A DNA stretch of 42,961 bases from Heyndrickxia acidiproducens DSM 23148. Its GTDB lineage: Bacteria > Bacillota > Bacilli > Bacillales > Bacillaceae_C. Positions 26,324 to 36,584 of the stretch are shown here, piece after piece. The stretch is from assembly GCF_000374345.1 (NCBI RefSeq), contig NZ_KB894005.1:1-42961 (forward strand), in the 5' to 3' direction. The notes under the pieces were generated by a model. The model had not been told where the DNA came from and did not search any database. It saw nothing but the letters and a program-made list of their open reading frames with translations. Numbering within the stretch: position 1 is the first letter of the stretch; each line of letters opens with the position of its first letter. The translations under genes and the position numbers were made by a program.

Positions 26324-29300
26324 CTATAACCGAATCCCCGTAACCTTGCTCTTCGGAATGGATGGGTCATGTTGTACGACAAATGCTATTTTAAAGCGGT
26401 TGACATATTCGGGCTCATGCGTTTTCGGGGTAAGGATGATCAGTTTTCGCTTGAGCTGTTCAACATAAAGATCAAAGACTTTTGATTTTCTTTGTTCGTC
26501 AAGGGCGCTGTCGAATTCGTCGAGCACGATGAAGCCGGGCGTGGTTTCCAGGTTTTGCAGAAGGGCGAGTGCAAACAGCAGGGAGCTGAGGGATTCTTCG
26601 CCGCCGGAAACGCCCTTTCCAACCCTGCCGCCGCGCGCTTTTACGCTGACATCTTCCATTGTGCCGCGGTGCCCTTCTTTACGCGCTTTGAGATATAAAT
26701 TAAAGTGGGTGCGCCCTTTTTTATCTTCACGCGGCTCCCAGCTGATTTCACCTTGGAATTGGAAAGCAGCCATATAAACGGCAAACCGTTTGTTGATCTC
26801 CAGTACGCGCATATTGATGGTTGTTTCCAGGTCCTCTTTCAACTTTGCTGTTCTTTCCTTATCGTTTTCCAAAAGAATTTTTGACTGCTGATACTCAGTC
26901 TCCAGCCTTTCAAATTCTTCTTTTGCTTTCCGGTAATTGTCTTCAGCCGCAGGATCGATGCCTTCCTGGTGCCTGGCATTGTCAAACTTGACCATGCCAT
27001 TTTCGAGCTGTTTATTTAACGCTACTTCTGAAGCATGTGTGCTCTTTTCAAAGCTGGCACTGAATTCGGCGTATAAATCCGGTGCCAGGTTTTGCATTTC
27101 CTGAATTTGCTGCATTGTTTTTACGAGTGCGGCCTGGTATGTTTCCAGCCGGTCCTGTTCCCGGTTTTGCTGATTTTGTGTGCTGTCGGTATTTCGGTTG
27201 ATGTCCTCTATCTGGTCGTTGGTTGTATCAAGCTTTCTCCCCAGTTTTCTGATCTGCTTTCCCTGTTCATCAATCTTTAACTCCAATTCTTCGCGGGCGG
27301 CGTTCAGGTGTTTGATTTCTTTCTTTTTTTCATTTTCCAGATCGCTAAGCTTGCGGAGCTGGTCAAATTTTTCTTTCCGCTTCCCAAGTTCTTTGTAAAA
27401 CTCCAATTCCAGATTGATCATGGCCAATTCATGTTGCTGCACTGCCTGAATTTGAAAAATATGATTCCTTTCCTCGTCCAGTTTTTGAAGTGCCTGTCTG
27501 CATTGGGATTGGGCCGCTTTCGTTTCTTCTAATTTCTGCTTTCTCAATGCACGCTCATGTTTTTGTGTCATAAACGCTTCGGCTTCTTTCACTTTCTGAA
27601 TCTCACTGTTTAAAATCTGAAACTGTTCGGTATCCGACTGAATTTTTTGCTCAAGCTTTGATGCCTTAATTTTCAGAGCGTCCAGCTGCTGTTTCACTTC
27701 TTGCAGGCGGATTTGGCGCGCTTTTTGGCTAAGAATGAAAGCTTCCTTTTCCTGCGGCCCGCGGATTCCCCTTTGATCAATTAAGCTGCTTTTTTCTATT
27801 TTTGGTTCTTCATCAGTAAAAAACTGTCTTACCCAATAGAGGGCTTTGGCGGCAAAACGAAATTGCGCTTCGTTCAAACCGTCTTTGATTTTCAGATGGA
27901 GTTCCGGGATCTGTTCTTCCAGTTTGTCCGGCACGATATCCATGAGCGGCACATGGTATAAATCATTTGGCGGCTGTGCATGCTTACCGTTAAAGAACAC
28001 GGCATACTTAATGGCATTAAAGCGGTTCTCGTCTTTCAGGTTAGCTGCGCCGTCCAGCTCCACAAGTTCTCTGAGCGGAAAAGCTTCTATGCCATTTTGG
28101 CGAAAATATTGGAGAGATTGCTGTTGCCGTTCTGATACATTGCGGTCTTTTTTCAGGGAGATTTCTTCTTCCTGGAGCCGGGTGATGGCATGATGGGTAT
28201 CATACAGCTGATCTTTATTTTGGTTTATTTCGGCATTAAGCCGATCGATTTCTTCCTGGACATGATGGCTGCTATGAAACCGTTCCAATTTTCCGCGGTG
28301 GATTTTTTCTTGTTTTTCTGCTTCCTGAATGAGATATTGCAGCTCTGCCATTTCGTTTGCGAGCCGGCTTAACGCGCTGTTTTTTTCTTGCACGGATGCA
28401 TTGATTTGCTTTAAATTTTGTTCGGCATCGTGCTGTTCTTTTAATATGGTCGCTTGTGCGGATTTGGCTTCTTCTTCTGTTCGGGTAATGGTTTTCTGTT
28501 TTTCTGTCAGGCTTTCGAGTTCCTGTTCGAGACCGGTTTTTTCATCTCTGATCGTTTTTAACCGGGAATTTTCCGCTTCTATATGCTGCTCCAAGCTTTC
28601 TAAATTTTGTTCGAGCTTTTCTAACTCGTCCTTTAAAAGCCGGATTTGTTTTTCCTGATCTTCTTTAATAATAAATGAGGAAGCATGCCGTTCTTTAAAG
28701 TCTTCAATTTGCGCATTCAAATCTTCCAAAATCGCCCCCGCTGTTTCGATCTCTTTTTTATAAAACAACTCAAGATCGAGCAAGGCATGGGTGGCTTTTT
28801 CGGCGCCTTCTTTTAATCTTTTTCGGTTATCGAGATAAGCATTGAAAGCATTTTTTAAAAGGCTTAGATTCTGCTTATTTTGTTTCACATGAATTTCAGC
28901 AGACCGCAGCGTTTCCTCGGTTTCTTTCAGTTTCTCCATGCTTTCTTCCCAGTTTTTCCGCGCCTGGTCGATGCCGTGCATTTCGCTGAAAATACGGAAG
29001 CGTTCTTCGGGATACATAACGGCAAATTGGTTGACTTCCTGCTGGTACCAAATCAGGTAGAAGAGGTCGGAGTCAATTTTATAACGGTACTGCAACGCTT
29101 TTTTATAGGCGGAAAAATTATGGTACTGGTCACCTGACGTATAAGTCGTTTTTTCCTGCCAATCATCAATGGCATCGCCTTTTTCAACGATAAATGCTTT
29201 TTTAATCGGCTGCCCCGGCTCCTGTTCAATGCGCAGCGTAAATTCGATAAATTCCGGCTCGTCGATTTTCATTTGCCCCTCATTTCGGAACAAGAGGGAA

Positions 29301-29518
29301 ATGTGCGCCCGCCATACTTTATCGGAAGGCAGGTTTCTGGACCGTAAGCCTTCAATGTCCACTTTTGAAGAATAGAGGACAGCGCCCATGCAAAAGCTGA
29401 TGGTTGATTTCCCGGAACCATTCGGGCCTGTAATCATCAGATGTTCGTCCCCGCCAAGATCCATTAAAGTCGGTTCAAAATCCCGGATGCCTGCAAATTT
29501 AATACGGTAAGGAATCAT
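26324..29518 (-). CDS. jetC: Wadjet SMC-like ATPase JetC (MksB-like)
   Basis: A 1064-residue SMC/Rad50-type ATPase. Walker A GPNGSGKST is at residues 31-39, long heptad coiled coils flank a central hinge-like region near residues 470-560, and the ABC signature SGGEESLSSLLFALALLQ starts near 971, followed by Walker B GFIVLDEFDSALDE near 1000. In Wadjet, JetC dimers with JetA and JetB extrude DNA loops to sense small circular DNA, which JetD then cuts, so plasmids are eliminated. The ATG overlaps the jetB stop by four bases. It is the last gene of the jetD-jetA-jetB-jetC operon. All ATPase motifs are intact. Confidence 0.85.
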   Translation of the reverse strand: MIPYRIKFAGIRDFEPTLMDLGGDEHLMITGPNGSGKSTISFCMGAVLYSSKVDIEGLRSRNLPSDKVWRAHISLLFRNEGQMKIDEPEFIEFTLRIEQEPGQPIKKAFIVEKGDAIDDWQEKTTYTSGDQYHNFSAYKKALQYRYKIDSDLFYLIWYQQEVNQFAVMYPEERFRIFSEMHGIDQARKNWEESMEKLKETEETLRSAEIHVKQNKQNLSLLKNAFNAYLDNRKRLKEGAEKATHALLDLELFYKKEIETAGAILEDLNAQIEDFKERHASSFIIKEDQEKQIRLLKDELEKLEQNLESLEQHIEAENSRLKTIRDEKTGLEQELESLTEKQKTITRTEEEAKSAQATILKEQHDAEQNLKQINASVQEKNSALSRLANEMAELQYLIQEAEKQEKIHRGKLERFHSSHHVQEEIDRLNAEINQNKDQLYDTHHAITRLQEEEISLKKDRNVSERQQQSLQYFRQNGIEAFPLRELVELDGAANLKDENRFNAIKYAVFFNGKHAQPPNDLYHVPLMDIVPDKLEEQIPELHLKIKDGLNEAQFRFAAKALYWVRQFFTDEEPKIEKSSLIDQRGIRGPQEKEAFILSQKARQIRLQEVKQQLDALKIKASKLEQKIQSDTEQFQILNSEIQKVKEAEAFMTQKHERALRKQKLEETKAAQSQCRQALQKLDEERNHIFQIQAVQQHELAMINLELEFYKELGKRKEKFDQLRKLSDLENEKKKEIKHLNAAREELELKIDEQGKQIRKLGRKLDTTNDQIEDINRNTDSTQNQQNREQDRLETYQAALVKTMQQIQEMQNLAPDLYAEFSASFEKSTHASEVALNKQLENGMVKFDNARHQEGIDPAAEDNYRKAKEEFERLETEYQQSKILLENDKERTAKLKEDLETTINMRVLEINKRFAVYMAAFQFQGEISWEPREDKKGRTHFNLYLKARKEGHRGTMEDVSVKARGGRVGKGVSGGEESLSSLLFALALLQNLETTPGFIVLDEFDSALDEQRKSKVFDLYVEQLKRKLIILTPKTHEPEYVNRFKIAFVVQHDPSIPKSKVTGIRL

Positions 29519-30207
29519 TCGTTATCCCCTTCTTGATATAAGTTGTAGCGTTTAAAAAATTTCAAAACTTCTTCTTTGTTTAATTGGTTGGACTGGCTAA
29601 ACTCGGTTGTGCGCCGTAAAAACGAATCGGAAAACATATGCGCGCCGATTGCAGTCAGCTGATAGGCTTTTTGCTGGGAATTCGCATCGTATTCTTCGAT
29701 AGCGCCGATTTTCTTGAGCTGGTCGATGCTCAGCTGGATGCGCTGGTTTGCCTTTCTCGTCTCGTGCCCTAAAGCTTCCAGCACCTGGTCGAATAAGGAG
29801 AATTCATGCTGGAGAACCTCCTGCTGGTAAAACATATAAAGAAGGAGGGCGAGGCTTTCCTTTGATAAAGTGTTGCGTGCTGCCCGTGCAGGAACACGCA
29901 TCATCACAATAACCTGGTCGCGGCGTTCATCATAGATGACTTGAAAATAGCGGCTGACTGCCTGGTTGACGCGTGTGATAAAGGAGAAAAATGCCTCGTC
30001 ATCATGCTGGATTTTCAGCTGTTTTTCCACTTCTTTTCTGGAAAGGCCAAAGTTGGCTGCGCGGATGGAAGCTGAGGACGAAAATAATAGATTCATAAAG
30101 GTCAGTTCTTCGGTTTCCGAGAGAATCCCTTTTAGGGAAGCCATCACATTTAAAGGGGAAGTATTTTCAGCTTCCCGTTCCTGGCTCGTGAAGTCATTGC
30201 TTGTCAT
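29515..30207 (-). CDS. jetB: Wadjet JetB (MksE-like) subunit
   Basis: A 230-residue, mostly helical protein with a winged-helix look (LSIDQLKKIGAIEEYDANSQ, AYQLTAIGAHMFSDSFLRRT). Position between JetA and JetC, length and helical winged-helix character match JetB/MksE, the kite-type subunit binding the kleisin. I chose ATG 30207 with AAGG eight bases upstream; an alternative GTG at 30216 would leave no spacing. It overlaps both neighbours (14 bases with jetA, 4 with jetC), so the subunits are translationally coupled. The call depends largely on context. Confidence 0.7.
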   Translation of the reverse strand: MTSNDFTSQEREAENTSPLNVMASLKGILSETEELTFMNLLFSSSASIRAANFGLSRKEVEKQLKIQHDDEAFFSFITRVNQAVSRYFQVIYDERRDQVIVMMRVPARAARNTLSKESLALLLYMFYQQEVLQHEFSLFDQVLEALGHETRKANQRIQLSIDQLKKIGAIEEYDANSQQKAYQLTAIGAHMFSDSFLRRTTEFSQSNQLNKEEVLKFFKRYNLYQEGDNE

Positions 30208-31621
30208 TCGGTTCACCTTGCTTTCTTTTTGTGATCATTTGCCTGGCATCCTGTTCATTCATCCATTCCCATGCTTTTTCATAAATCTTTGTTTCGATTC
30301 CATCCGGCTGCGGCCGGATATCAATTTTCTTATTGGCAACAAGGGCGGCAAGCGCTGTTAAAGCGTTGACCGCGTCACTCCACTGATCGGAAGTGGCTTC
30401 AATGACAACTTGTTCCATAGAAGCTTTATGGACTTTTTCCAAATAGGTTTCGATTTGTTCTGTTTGAATCATCGATTTTGTCAGCATCCAATTCGAGTTT
30501 CCCAGCAGTTCGCCCATATCGTCTTTTGAGCCTTCTGCTGCCACGTATTCAATCGTTTCTTCTTCGCCGCTTAATGCTTCTGTAACAGGTTCATAGTTTT
30601 CCAAATAATCAATGGCCTCCGAAATGGCGCTGCCGGAGATCGGGGAAGCGAATTTTACCGGGATCCATAGCCCGTCCATTGCCTCGCCTTCATATTGCCC
30701 CTGCTCCATAAAACTGAACATTTGGTGGGCATTCGGAATATCTGAATCAACAGGCGGATCAAACATGGACATGATAAACTGCCGTACAAGGTCAGGCTGG
30801 ATGCTGCTTGACAAAGGCGTTTTCTGCATCGTTGTAAACTTTAAGTATTTGTTGATCATGCCAAGACTTAAGTTTGTTCCTTCTGACATCGCCGCCGTTC
30901 CCCGCTGCATCAGGTCTGTTAAAATCAGGCTTTCATCCATCGTTTCAAACATGCGGAACCGCTCGCTTAATTTTTCCTGCAGTTCGGCCATCAGATCGTG
31001 GATTTTCTGTAATTGCGGCAAAGCGTTCCGGTCGGCCAACAGCTCCAATTCACGTTCTTTTAACATGGTAATTGTATTTTCCACATTCCGGATCAGGCTT
31101 GCGATTTTATTCCCGCCTGAAATGCCGTGATCATCGTATGCTTCGCTGAGTTCCGCATCCCGGCGCGCCTGAAAAAGCGAACGCCCGATGTCGTCCTCCA
31201 AATAATAGGCGAGCGAATCATTGGCAAGGCGGATGAGCACGTCCATCATTCGCTTTCCTAAATCCCGCATCTTCAGCCCGGTTGTTTGTTTCGACAGCCA
31301 GTTATTGTTAACGAGTACATTCACAATATGCGCTACTTTCTTTTTCGATGGGGGGTCCGTATCCTGGAAACGGTTTTGATACCGGTAATATAAGGTATCC
31401 GCGTTTTGAATGTGATCCCCGAGGCCGAGCGCTTCTTCATTGATGAGTTGAAGAATTCTCAGGAACCGCAAAATCTCAGCGGGTGAATCAAAGACGCTTT
31501 GTGAGCCCATTTCACTTAAGACACCCGATAAAGTCGCAATATCCCGCATTGATTGCAGGACAGCAGGGGAGTCCGCTTGTTCTTGAAAGATTGATATTAA
31601 AGGGTGATCCATTTTTTCCAC
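30194..31621 (-). CDS. jetA: Wadjet JetA (MksF-like kleisin) subunit
   Basis: A 475-residue acidic helical protein starting EKMDHPLISIFQEQADSP after a GTG. Helices such as NVENTITMLKERELELLADR and LMAELQEKLSERFRMFETMD give the extended helical profile of kleisin-type MksF/JetA proteins. I prefer GTG 31621 because AGGAG lies ten bases upstream; ATG 31610-31612 is nine bases further in and spaced too far. The start lies inside the jetD 3' end. Together with JetC and JetB it would form the loop-extruding complex. The identification rests on operon position and fold type, not on a recognised motif. Confidence 0.7.
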   Translation of the reverse strand: MEKMDHPLISIFQEQADSPAVLQSMRDIATLSGVLSEMGSQSVFDSPAEILRFLRILQLINEEALGLGDHIQNADTLYYRYQNRFQDTDPPSKKKVAHIVNVLVNNNWLSKQTTGLKMRDLGKRMMDVLIRLANDSLAYYLEDDIGRSLFQARRDAELSEAYDDHGISGGNKIASLIRNVENTITMLKERELELLADRNALPQLQKIHDLMAELQEKLSERFRMFETMDESLILTDLMQRGTAAMSEGTNLSLGMINKYLKFTTMQKTPLSSSIQPDLVRQFIMSMFDPPVDSDIPNAHQMFSFMEQGQYEGEAMDGLWIPVKFASPISGSAISEAIDYLENYEPVTEALSGEEETIEYVAAEGSKDDMGELLGNSNWMLTKSMIQTEQIETYLEKVHKASMEQVVIEATSDQWSDAVNALTALAALVANKKIDIRPQPDGIETKIYEKAWEWMNEQDARQMITKRKQGEPNDKQ

Positions 31622-32892
31622 AGCATCACATCTCCTGTTTGTTCTTCTTGTTCCATCCGATTGGTTTCGAGGAATACAGACATTTGCCTTGCATATTGCA
31701 CCCAGCTGTCTATAGCCGTACCCATTGGGCCGATCCATTTAACGGAACCGGTGCCTTTTACAATTTCAAATAGCTCGCGGGCGATCCTGACGCCGTCCGG
31801 ATCGTAGTCTGTCCAAATTATGACCTGTTTTAGCGCGGAATGCCGGAGAATCTGTTTAATAAAATGCCGGTGGGCCGAGCGGACATGGCCGTCACAGCAT
31901 ACCAATAAAATCCGCATTTCCTGCAAAAAGTTTTTTTCTGCAGCCATTCTTGTTAAAATGGCACGATTTTCAACGATCCATAAAATTTCAGCTTTCGAGG
32001 TATAGGCATCTTCATAAAGGGATAAGTTCGTCACAGCATGAACCGGTCCGTAGCCGTAGGAAGAGTATGCGCCTGTTACCTGCCCCGAAAAATAGACAGA
32101 AGTAATATGGCCGAGGCTTACCATTCCGAGTGCTTCAGCCGGATAACCGCTCCAAACTTCAAAAAGATCCAGAAATTCTGTTTTGCTCCGGTCAAAAACC
32201 TTCGAGCCGCCAATTTTCCTATAATAGGAAGCGCCGACTTCTTTCCAGTCAAACCGTTCATGTGTACAGCTTATTTGGATGAGTGCAAGCAAGAAATGGA
32301 GGAACTTGATACGCTTTTGATCCGGCCATATTTTTTCGAATAAATCGGATTCACTCAAAATATCAGGATGGCAAACAAATAAAAACCGTTCTCTGATATT
32401 CTCATAGATTTTTCTTTTTACAGTAGATTCGACAGATGAAAAGTTTATTTGTTCAAAAGCGTTATTCAGCTCCTCCAATTCATCTTTTCGTTCCTGCTTC
32501 TGCACAATCCTTTGCTCTTTTTGGAATTGATAAAAGGTATAGCCCATTCGAAAACACTGGCTGTCCACGGTTTTTCCGTCCGTTTTGAGGCGGACTTCCT
32601 TTAAGATCCATCCTTCTTCGAGCCACTTTAGCGTTTGCGGATCATCTTCACTAAGCGCTAATTTTTTCCTTGGCGTCAGATGCATACCCTTCAGTAACTG
32701 GCCTGCTTCACTATCCCCGTCCGGCTGGCGGCTTCCAATCGTAAGGATGCCCATAGTCCGGTACGTTCGTTTTGTTATTTTTACAATGGGGATATCTGTA
32801 AACGTTTCTTGTGTGATGCCATCCAGGCTGAGCTGCTCATTTTTTCTTAAAATGTATGTATTCAAATAATCCAGTACGGCTTGTTCAATCAT
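31597..32892 (-). CDS. jetD: Wadjet JetD TOPRIM nuclease
   Basis: A 431-residue protein with a C-terminal TOPRIM domain: the glutamate motif ILWIVENRAILTRM, a central LLVCCDGHVRSAHRHF and the DxDxDG motif IIWTDYDPDGVRIARELF at about 361-367. These are the metal ligands of topoisomerase-VI-like DNA cutting; in Wadjet JetD is the nuclease that cleaves plasmids trapped by JetABC. The ATG at 32892 follows GAGGGAG. It is the first gene of the minus-strand operon, so the order is D-A-B-C rather than the textbook A-B-C-D. I do not assign a Wadjet subtype. Confidence 0.85.
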   Translation of the reverse strand: MIEQAVLDYLNTYILRKNEQLSLDGITQETFTDIPIVKITKRTYRTMGILTIGSRQPDGDSEAGQLLKGMHLTPRKKLALSEDDPQTLKWLEEGWILKEVRLKTDGKTVDSQCFRMGYTFYQFQKEQRIVQKQERKDELEELNNAFEQINFSSVESTVKRKIYENIRERFLFVCHPDILSESDLFEKIWPDQKRIKFLHFLLALIQISCTHERFDWKEVGASYYRKIGGSKVFDRSKTEFLDLFEVWSGYPAEALGMVSLGHITSVYFSGQVTGAYSSYGYGPVHAVTNLSLYEDAYTSKAEILWIVENRAILTRMAAEKNFLQEMRILLVCCDGHVRSAHRHFIKQILRHSALKQVIIWTDYDPDGVRIARELFEIVKGTGSVKWIGPMGTAIDSWVQYARQMSVFLETNRMEQEEQTGDVMLWKKWITL

Positions 32893-32917
32893 CCCGCTCC
32901 CTCATTTCTCTTATTTT

Positions 32918-32945
32918 ATTGTAGCAAATCCACCGGGAGAGTGAA
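32918..32945 (-). promoter_or_regulatory. Predicted Wadjet operon promoter
   Basis: On the minus strand TTCACT (32945-32940) and TACAAT (32923-32918) are 16 bases apart, just upstream of jetD. The match to consensus is moderate. Confidence 0.4.
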
Positions 32946-32998
32946 CTGGGAAGTGGTACCTTTTTAATAGGGGAGATGAAAGATTTTTTAAGAAAAAT

Positions 32999-33496
32999 TT
33001 ATATAATGCGGATGCCGGATTGGTGTGATGGTGAGAAACAACGGGGATTTTTCCTGAACTGAAAACCATCCAATTTAATCATGCGGAGAAGGCCAAGTTT
33101 ACCGAATCGTTTCACAAACATATACGCAATCCGGTTGCCTAAACCTGTTTTAATGAAGCCCCTTGAAATAAAGAAAGCAATAACGATCAGCCAAATCGTT
33201 GTATTTTGAAAGCCGCTTAACGCTTGCTGAAGTTCCAGCGTTCCTGTCAGCACAACGGCGGTAATGGAGAGGATGGCAATACCGCCCATTGGCAGTGGTT
33301 TAATAATGAGTCCAATAATAGTCGCCACAAAAATAGCAAATAAATGCCAGGCTTTTTCATCGAGGCCAGCAGGTGCACCGATCAGCCATATGATGACACC
33401 TGCAGCCAATGTAATAAACAATGAGATGAAGTGAACTTCCTTCTTTTTTTCTCCTTTTACTTGTTTGTTTTGTAATCGTTTTTGAGTTACCATCAT
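32999..33496 (-). pseudogene. 5' fragment of a DASS-family anion/dicarboxylate transporter
   Basis: About 165 codons starting after AAAGGGTG. A basic cytoplasmic start is followed by hydrophobic segments (FITLAAGVIIWLIGAPAGLD, LFAIFVATIIGLIIKPLPMG) and LTGTLELQQALSGFQNTTIW, the N-terminal third of DASS (CitT/2-oxoglutarate-malate) transporters of ~470 residues. After KRFGKLGL the sequence becomes unrelated and ends at 32999, so the rest is lost by deletion. It sits next to the malolactic regulator and may have been an alternative malate or citrate importer. Confidence 0.75.
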
Positions 33497-33772
33497 GTTC
33501 ACCCTTTGTGGAGAAAATTTAACATTTTTGTATAATTTCGCAATCCGAAATAAATCTACGTAGTTCTTATCCCCCTTAATGAGCAGAATACTCCGCCTCC
33601 CGGAAAGACAAATCTATTCCTCTCATTTTATATTGTCTTCCAAATATTAGCGTGACATTATTCCCTTGGATTATTCATGAATGTAAACCGTTCGGAAAAT
33701 GAAAGGGTCAGGGTCTTGTTTTTCAAGTGCTGCGGAAATGAAGCATCCAGTGCCGCTCCTGTACCCGCCAAT

Positions 33773-34651
33773 CTACTCCCAATTCGTCAGCATGTCCACC
33801 ATCTTTTGCTGCAAAGGCGTTAAAATGTGGTTTGACCGGTAGGCAAGGGAAATGAGGAATTCCGGCTGGCCCGGGTCAGTCAGCGGCAGTGCGACGACGG
33901 GGTCATATTCCGCGACAGCAATTTCTGTAAAAAAGCTAATGCCGACATTTTCAGCGACCATGCCTTTGATAATTTGGATATCGTTGGTTCTGTAAATCAC
34001 AGCGGGTTGGGTGCGGGTTTGTTTCATTAATTTTTCAAATGCCAATGGGTGGATGAAACGGTCACTCAGCTGAATGAATGGCTCGTTTTTCAGATCTTTA
34101 AAAGCAACAGATTTTTTCGTGGCAAGCGGATGCTTTGGACTCACAATGATTTTGAATTTTTTACGGGAAAGTAAATGCTGGGTTAACTGTCTTTCTTCGA
34201 TTGGATGAATAGAGCCCAGCAAAGCCATATCGATTTTGCCTGTTGTTAAGTTTTTTAAAAGAGATTGTGAACCGTCTTCGTGCACATCGATATTTTGAAG
34301 CAAGTTTTCCTTAGCCAGCTTGGATGAAATCAACGGGAAATAATAATTTCCGATAATCGGCGGTAAGCCAAATACCACTTTTTCCATTTTCAATGCATCG
34401 ATCTCTAAGCGGGCAATGTCAAGCTCTTTCAATATTTGGGAGGCATGCCTTTCGAATTGGCTGCCGCTTGCTGTGAAGCGTATCTCCTTGTGGGATTGGT
34501 CCCTGATAATCAGCTGCGTATTTAACTCTTTTTCCAGCCGCTGAATGGCAGCTGTAATCGCCGGCTGGCTGACATCGAAAAAGTCAGCAACTTTCGTGTA
34601 ACTCTTCTCCTGGTACAGTTTTTTAAAGTATTGTAATTCTTTGATGTTCAT
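33773..34651 (-). CDS. mleR: LysR-family regulator, MleR-like
   Basis: A 292-residue LysR protein: an N-terminal winged helix-turn-helix (MNIKELQYFKKLYQEKSYTK, FFDVSQPAITAAIQRLEKEL) and a C-terminal effector domain (PPIIGNYYFPLISSKLA, DMALLGS, VAENVGISF). It diverges from the malolactic enzyme gene across about 250 bases, the arrangement of mleR and mleS in lactic acid bacteria, where MleR activates the operon with L-malate as effector. That function is transferred by synteny and family. The ATG at 34651 is the best start by fit to the family N-terminus. Confidence 0.8.
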   Translation of the reverse strand: MNIKELQYFKKLYQEKSYTKVADFFDVSQPAITAAIQRLEKELNTQLIIRDQSHKEIRFTASGSQFERHASQILKELDIARLEIDALKMEKVVFGLPPIIGNYYFPLISSKLAKENLLQNIDVHEDGSQSLLKNLTTGKIDMALLGSIHPIEERQLTQHLLSRKKFKIIVSPKHPLATKKSVAFKDLKNEPFIQLSDRFIHPLAFEKLMKQTRTQPAVIYRTNDIQIIKGMVAENVGISFFTEIAVAEYDPVVALPLTDPGQPEFLISLAYRSNHILTPLQQKMVDMLTNWE

Positions 34652-34746
34652 AAAAAAATCCTCACTACTAGTAAAAGTTTCACATTTTGTTCAAAATAAG
34701 CTCTCCGGGGTTTCCGCAATTTCTTCAACCATCGCGATTTTTTGTT

Positions 34747-34859
34747 AAGCGCTTCACATGCTGCAGAAACGGGATTTCTCACTGCCGGCCTTTTTTTCAT
34801 ATAACTATTTTTTTGCTTAACCCCTAGTTTTGACTATAAAATCTTTGCGCTGTTATAGT
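34747..34859 (+). promoter_or_regulatory. mleS promoter and cre-like core
   Basis: TTGACT at 34830-34835 and TATAGT at 34854-34859 are 18 bases apart, about 50 bases before mleS. AAGCGCTT at 34747-34754 is the palindromic core of cre sites, but the outer TG/CA bases are not at consensus spacing, so CcpA control is only possible. A LysR-type binding site is expected here but I could not single one out. Confidence 0.5.
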
Positions 34860-34907
34860 CTTCACTGTACTTATCAGAACTTATTCAGTCAAGGAGGAAT
34901 CAAAATT

Positions 34908-36554
34908 ATGGCAATCAAACCTCAGGAAATCCTTAATAATCCATTTATAAACAAATCTACAGGTTTCACAGAGGAAGAAAGAAAAGCTTACCATCTGGAG
35001 GGGTTACTGCCTCCGAAAGTCCAAACGATTGAAGAACAAGCTGTCCAGGCTTATCGCCAATATCAAAGCAAACCAACCGATTTAGAGAAGAGAATTTTCT
35101 TAATGACATTATTTAATACAAACCGGACCTTGTTTTACTATTTAATGGACAAGCATGTTGTGGAATTCATGCCAATTGTTTATGACCCGACAGTTGCCGA
35201 TTCGATTGAACATTATCATGAACTGTTCATGAACCCGCAGGACGCAGCCTTTTTGTCCATTGATGATCCCGGGAATGCAGCGGCTACATTAAAAAATGCA
35301 GCGGGAGGACGCGATATCCGCTTGATTGTGGTGACGGACTCAGAAGGGATTTTAGGCATGGGCGACTGGGGGATAAACGGCGTCGATATTGCGATCGGTA
35401 AATTAATGGTTTACACCGCTGCAGCAGGAATTAATCCTTCCCATGTCCTGCCTGTTGTTATTGATGCCGGAACCAATAATGAAAAATTGTTAAACGATCC
35501 GCTTTATTTGGGAAATAAACACAAACGTGTCCGCGGAGATCGGTATGATGACTTTATTGACCGGTTTGTGAATGCAGCGACGGCACTATTTCCTGAAGTT
35601 CTCATCCACTGGGAGGATTTCGGGCGTTCCAATGCCGCAAAGATCCTTGAAAAGTACCAAAACACCATTCCAACTTTTAATGATGATATTCAGGGCACAG
35701 GCATTGTGGTGCTCGCTGGTATTTTAGGGGCGATGAACATTTCCAAAGAAAAATTAACGGATCAGCGCATTCTTGTATTTGGTGCCGGAACAGCCGGTGT
35801 CGGCATCAGCAATCAGATTTTAGATGAAATGATGCGCAAAGGTTTATCAGTAGAAGAAGCACGCAAGCATTTCTTCTTGGTTGATAAACAGGGGCTGCTG
35901 TTCGATGACACTGAAGGGTTAACCCCGGGGCAAAAAGATTTTGTGCGCAGCCGCCCGGAATTTCCAAACAGCCGGGAACTAACCAATCTTGAGGCAGTTG
36001 TGAAAGCCGTCCATCCTACGATTATGATTGGAACATCTACCCAGCCAGGTGCTTTTACGGAATCGATTGTAAAAGAAATGGCAGCCAATACAAGCCGCCC
36101 GGTTATTTTTCCGCTGTCTAATCCCACCAAATTAGCAGAAGCGAAAGCAGAAGATTTAATTGCCTGGACAGATGGAAAGGCACTTGTCGCAACCGGTATT
36201 CCCGCCCAACCTGTTGAATATAAAGGCGTCACTTATGAAATCGGGCAAGCCAATAATGCCCTTATGTATCCCGGCCTCGGCCTTGGCTTAATTGCTTCAA
36301 CCGCCTCCCTTGTAAACGGGGAAATTTTATCACAAGCAAGCCATGCATTGGGCGGAATTGTGGATACAACACAACCCGGAGCTGCCGTTCTTCCTCCTGT
36401 TTCCAAGTTAACCCAGTTTTCACAAAGAATTGCTGAAGTCGTTGCGCAAAGTGTCCTTGATCAACAATTAAACCGTGAAAAGATTACGGACGCCAAAAAA
36501 GCGATTCAAGCTATCAAATGGGAGCCAAAATACACCGGGCTAGACTTGAATTAA
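34908..36554 (+). CDS. mleS: Malolactic enzyme (malic enzyme family)
   Basis: A 548-residue protein of the malic enzyme fold. Its start [71 protein letters not shown], the NAD-binding [15 protein letters not shown] and [13 protein letters not shown] closely follow lactic-bacterial malolactic enzymes as I remember them, more than ordinary malic enzymes. It would decarboxylate L-malate directly to L-lactate and CO2 with NAD and Mn, deacidifying the cytoplasm. AAGGAGG precedes ATG 34908. The permease gene follows after 30 bases and a LysR gene diverges, the full mleR-mleS-mleP set. Automated annotation would likely say NAD malic enzyme. Confidence 0.88.
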   Translation: MAIKPQEILNNPFINKSTGFTEEERKAYHLEGLLPPKVQTIEEQAVQAYRQYQSKPTDLEKRIFLMTLFNTNRTLFYYLMDKHVVEFMPIVYDPTVADSIEHYHELFMNPQDAAFLSIDDPGNAAATLKNAAGGRDIRLIVVTDSEGILGMGDWGINGVDIAIGKLMVYTAAAGINPSHVLPVVIDAGTNNEKLLNDPLYLGNKHKRVRGDRYDDFIDRFVNAATALFPEVLIHWEDFGRSNAAKILEKYQNTIPTFNDDIQGTGIVVLAGILGAMNISKEKLTDQRILVFGAGTAGVGISNQILDEMMRKGLSVEEARKHFFLVDKQGLLFDDTEGLTPGQKDFVRSRPEFPNSRELTNLEAVVKAVHPTIMIGTSTQPGAFTESIVKEMAANTSRPVIFPLSNPTKLAEAKAEDLIAWTDGKALVATGIPAQPVEYKGVTYEIGQANNALMYPGLGLGLIASTASLVNGEILSQASHALGGIVDTTQPGAAVLPPVSKLTQFSQRIAEVVAQSVLDQQLNREKITDAKKAIQAIKWEPKYTGLDLN

Positions 36555-36584
36555 GTACCATACCGCAAGAAAAGGAGGGTAAAT

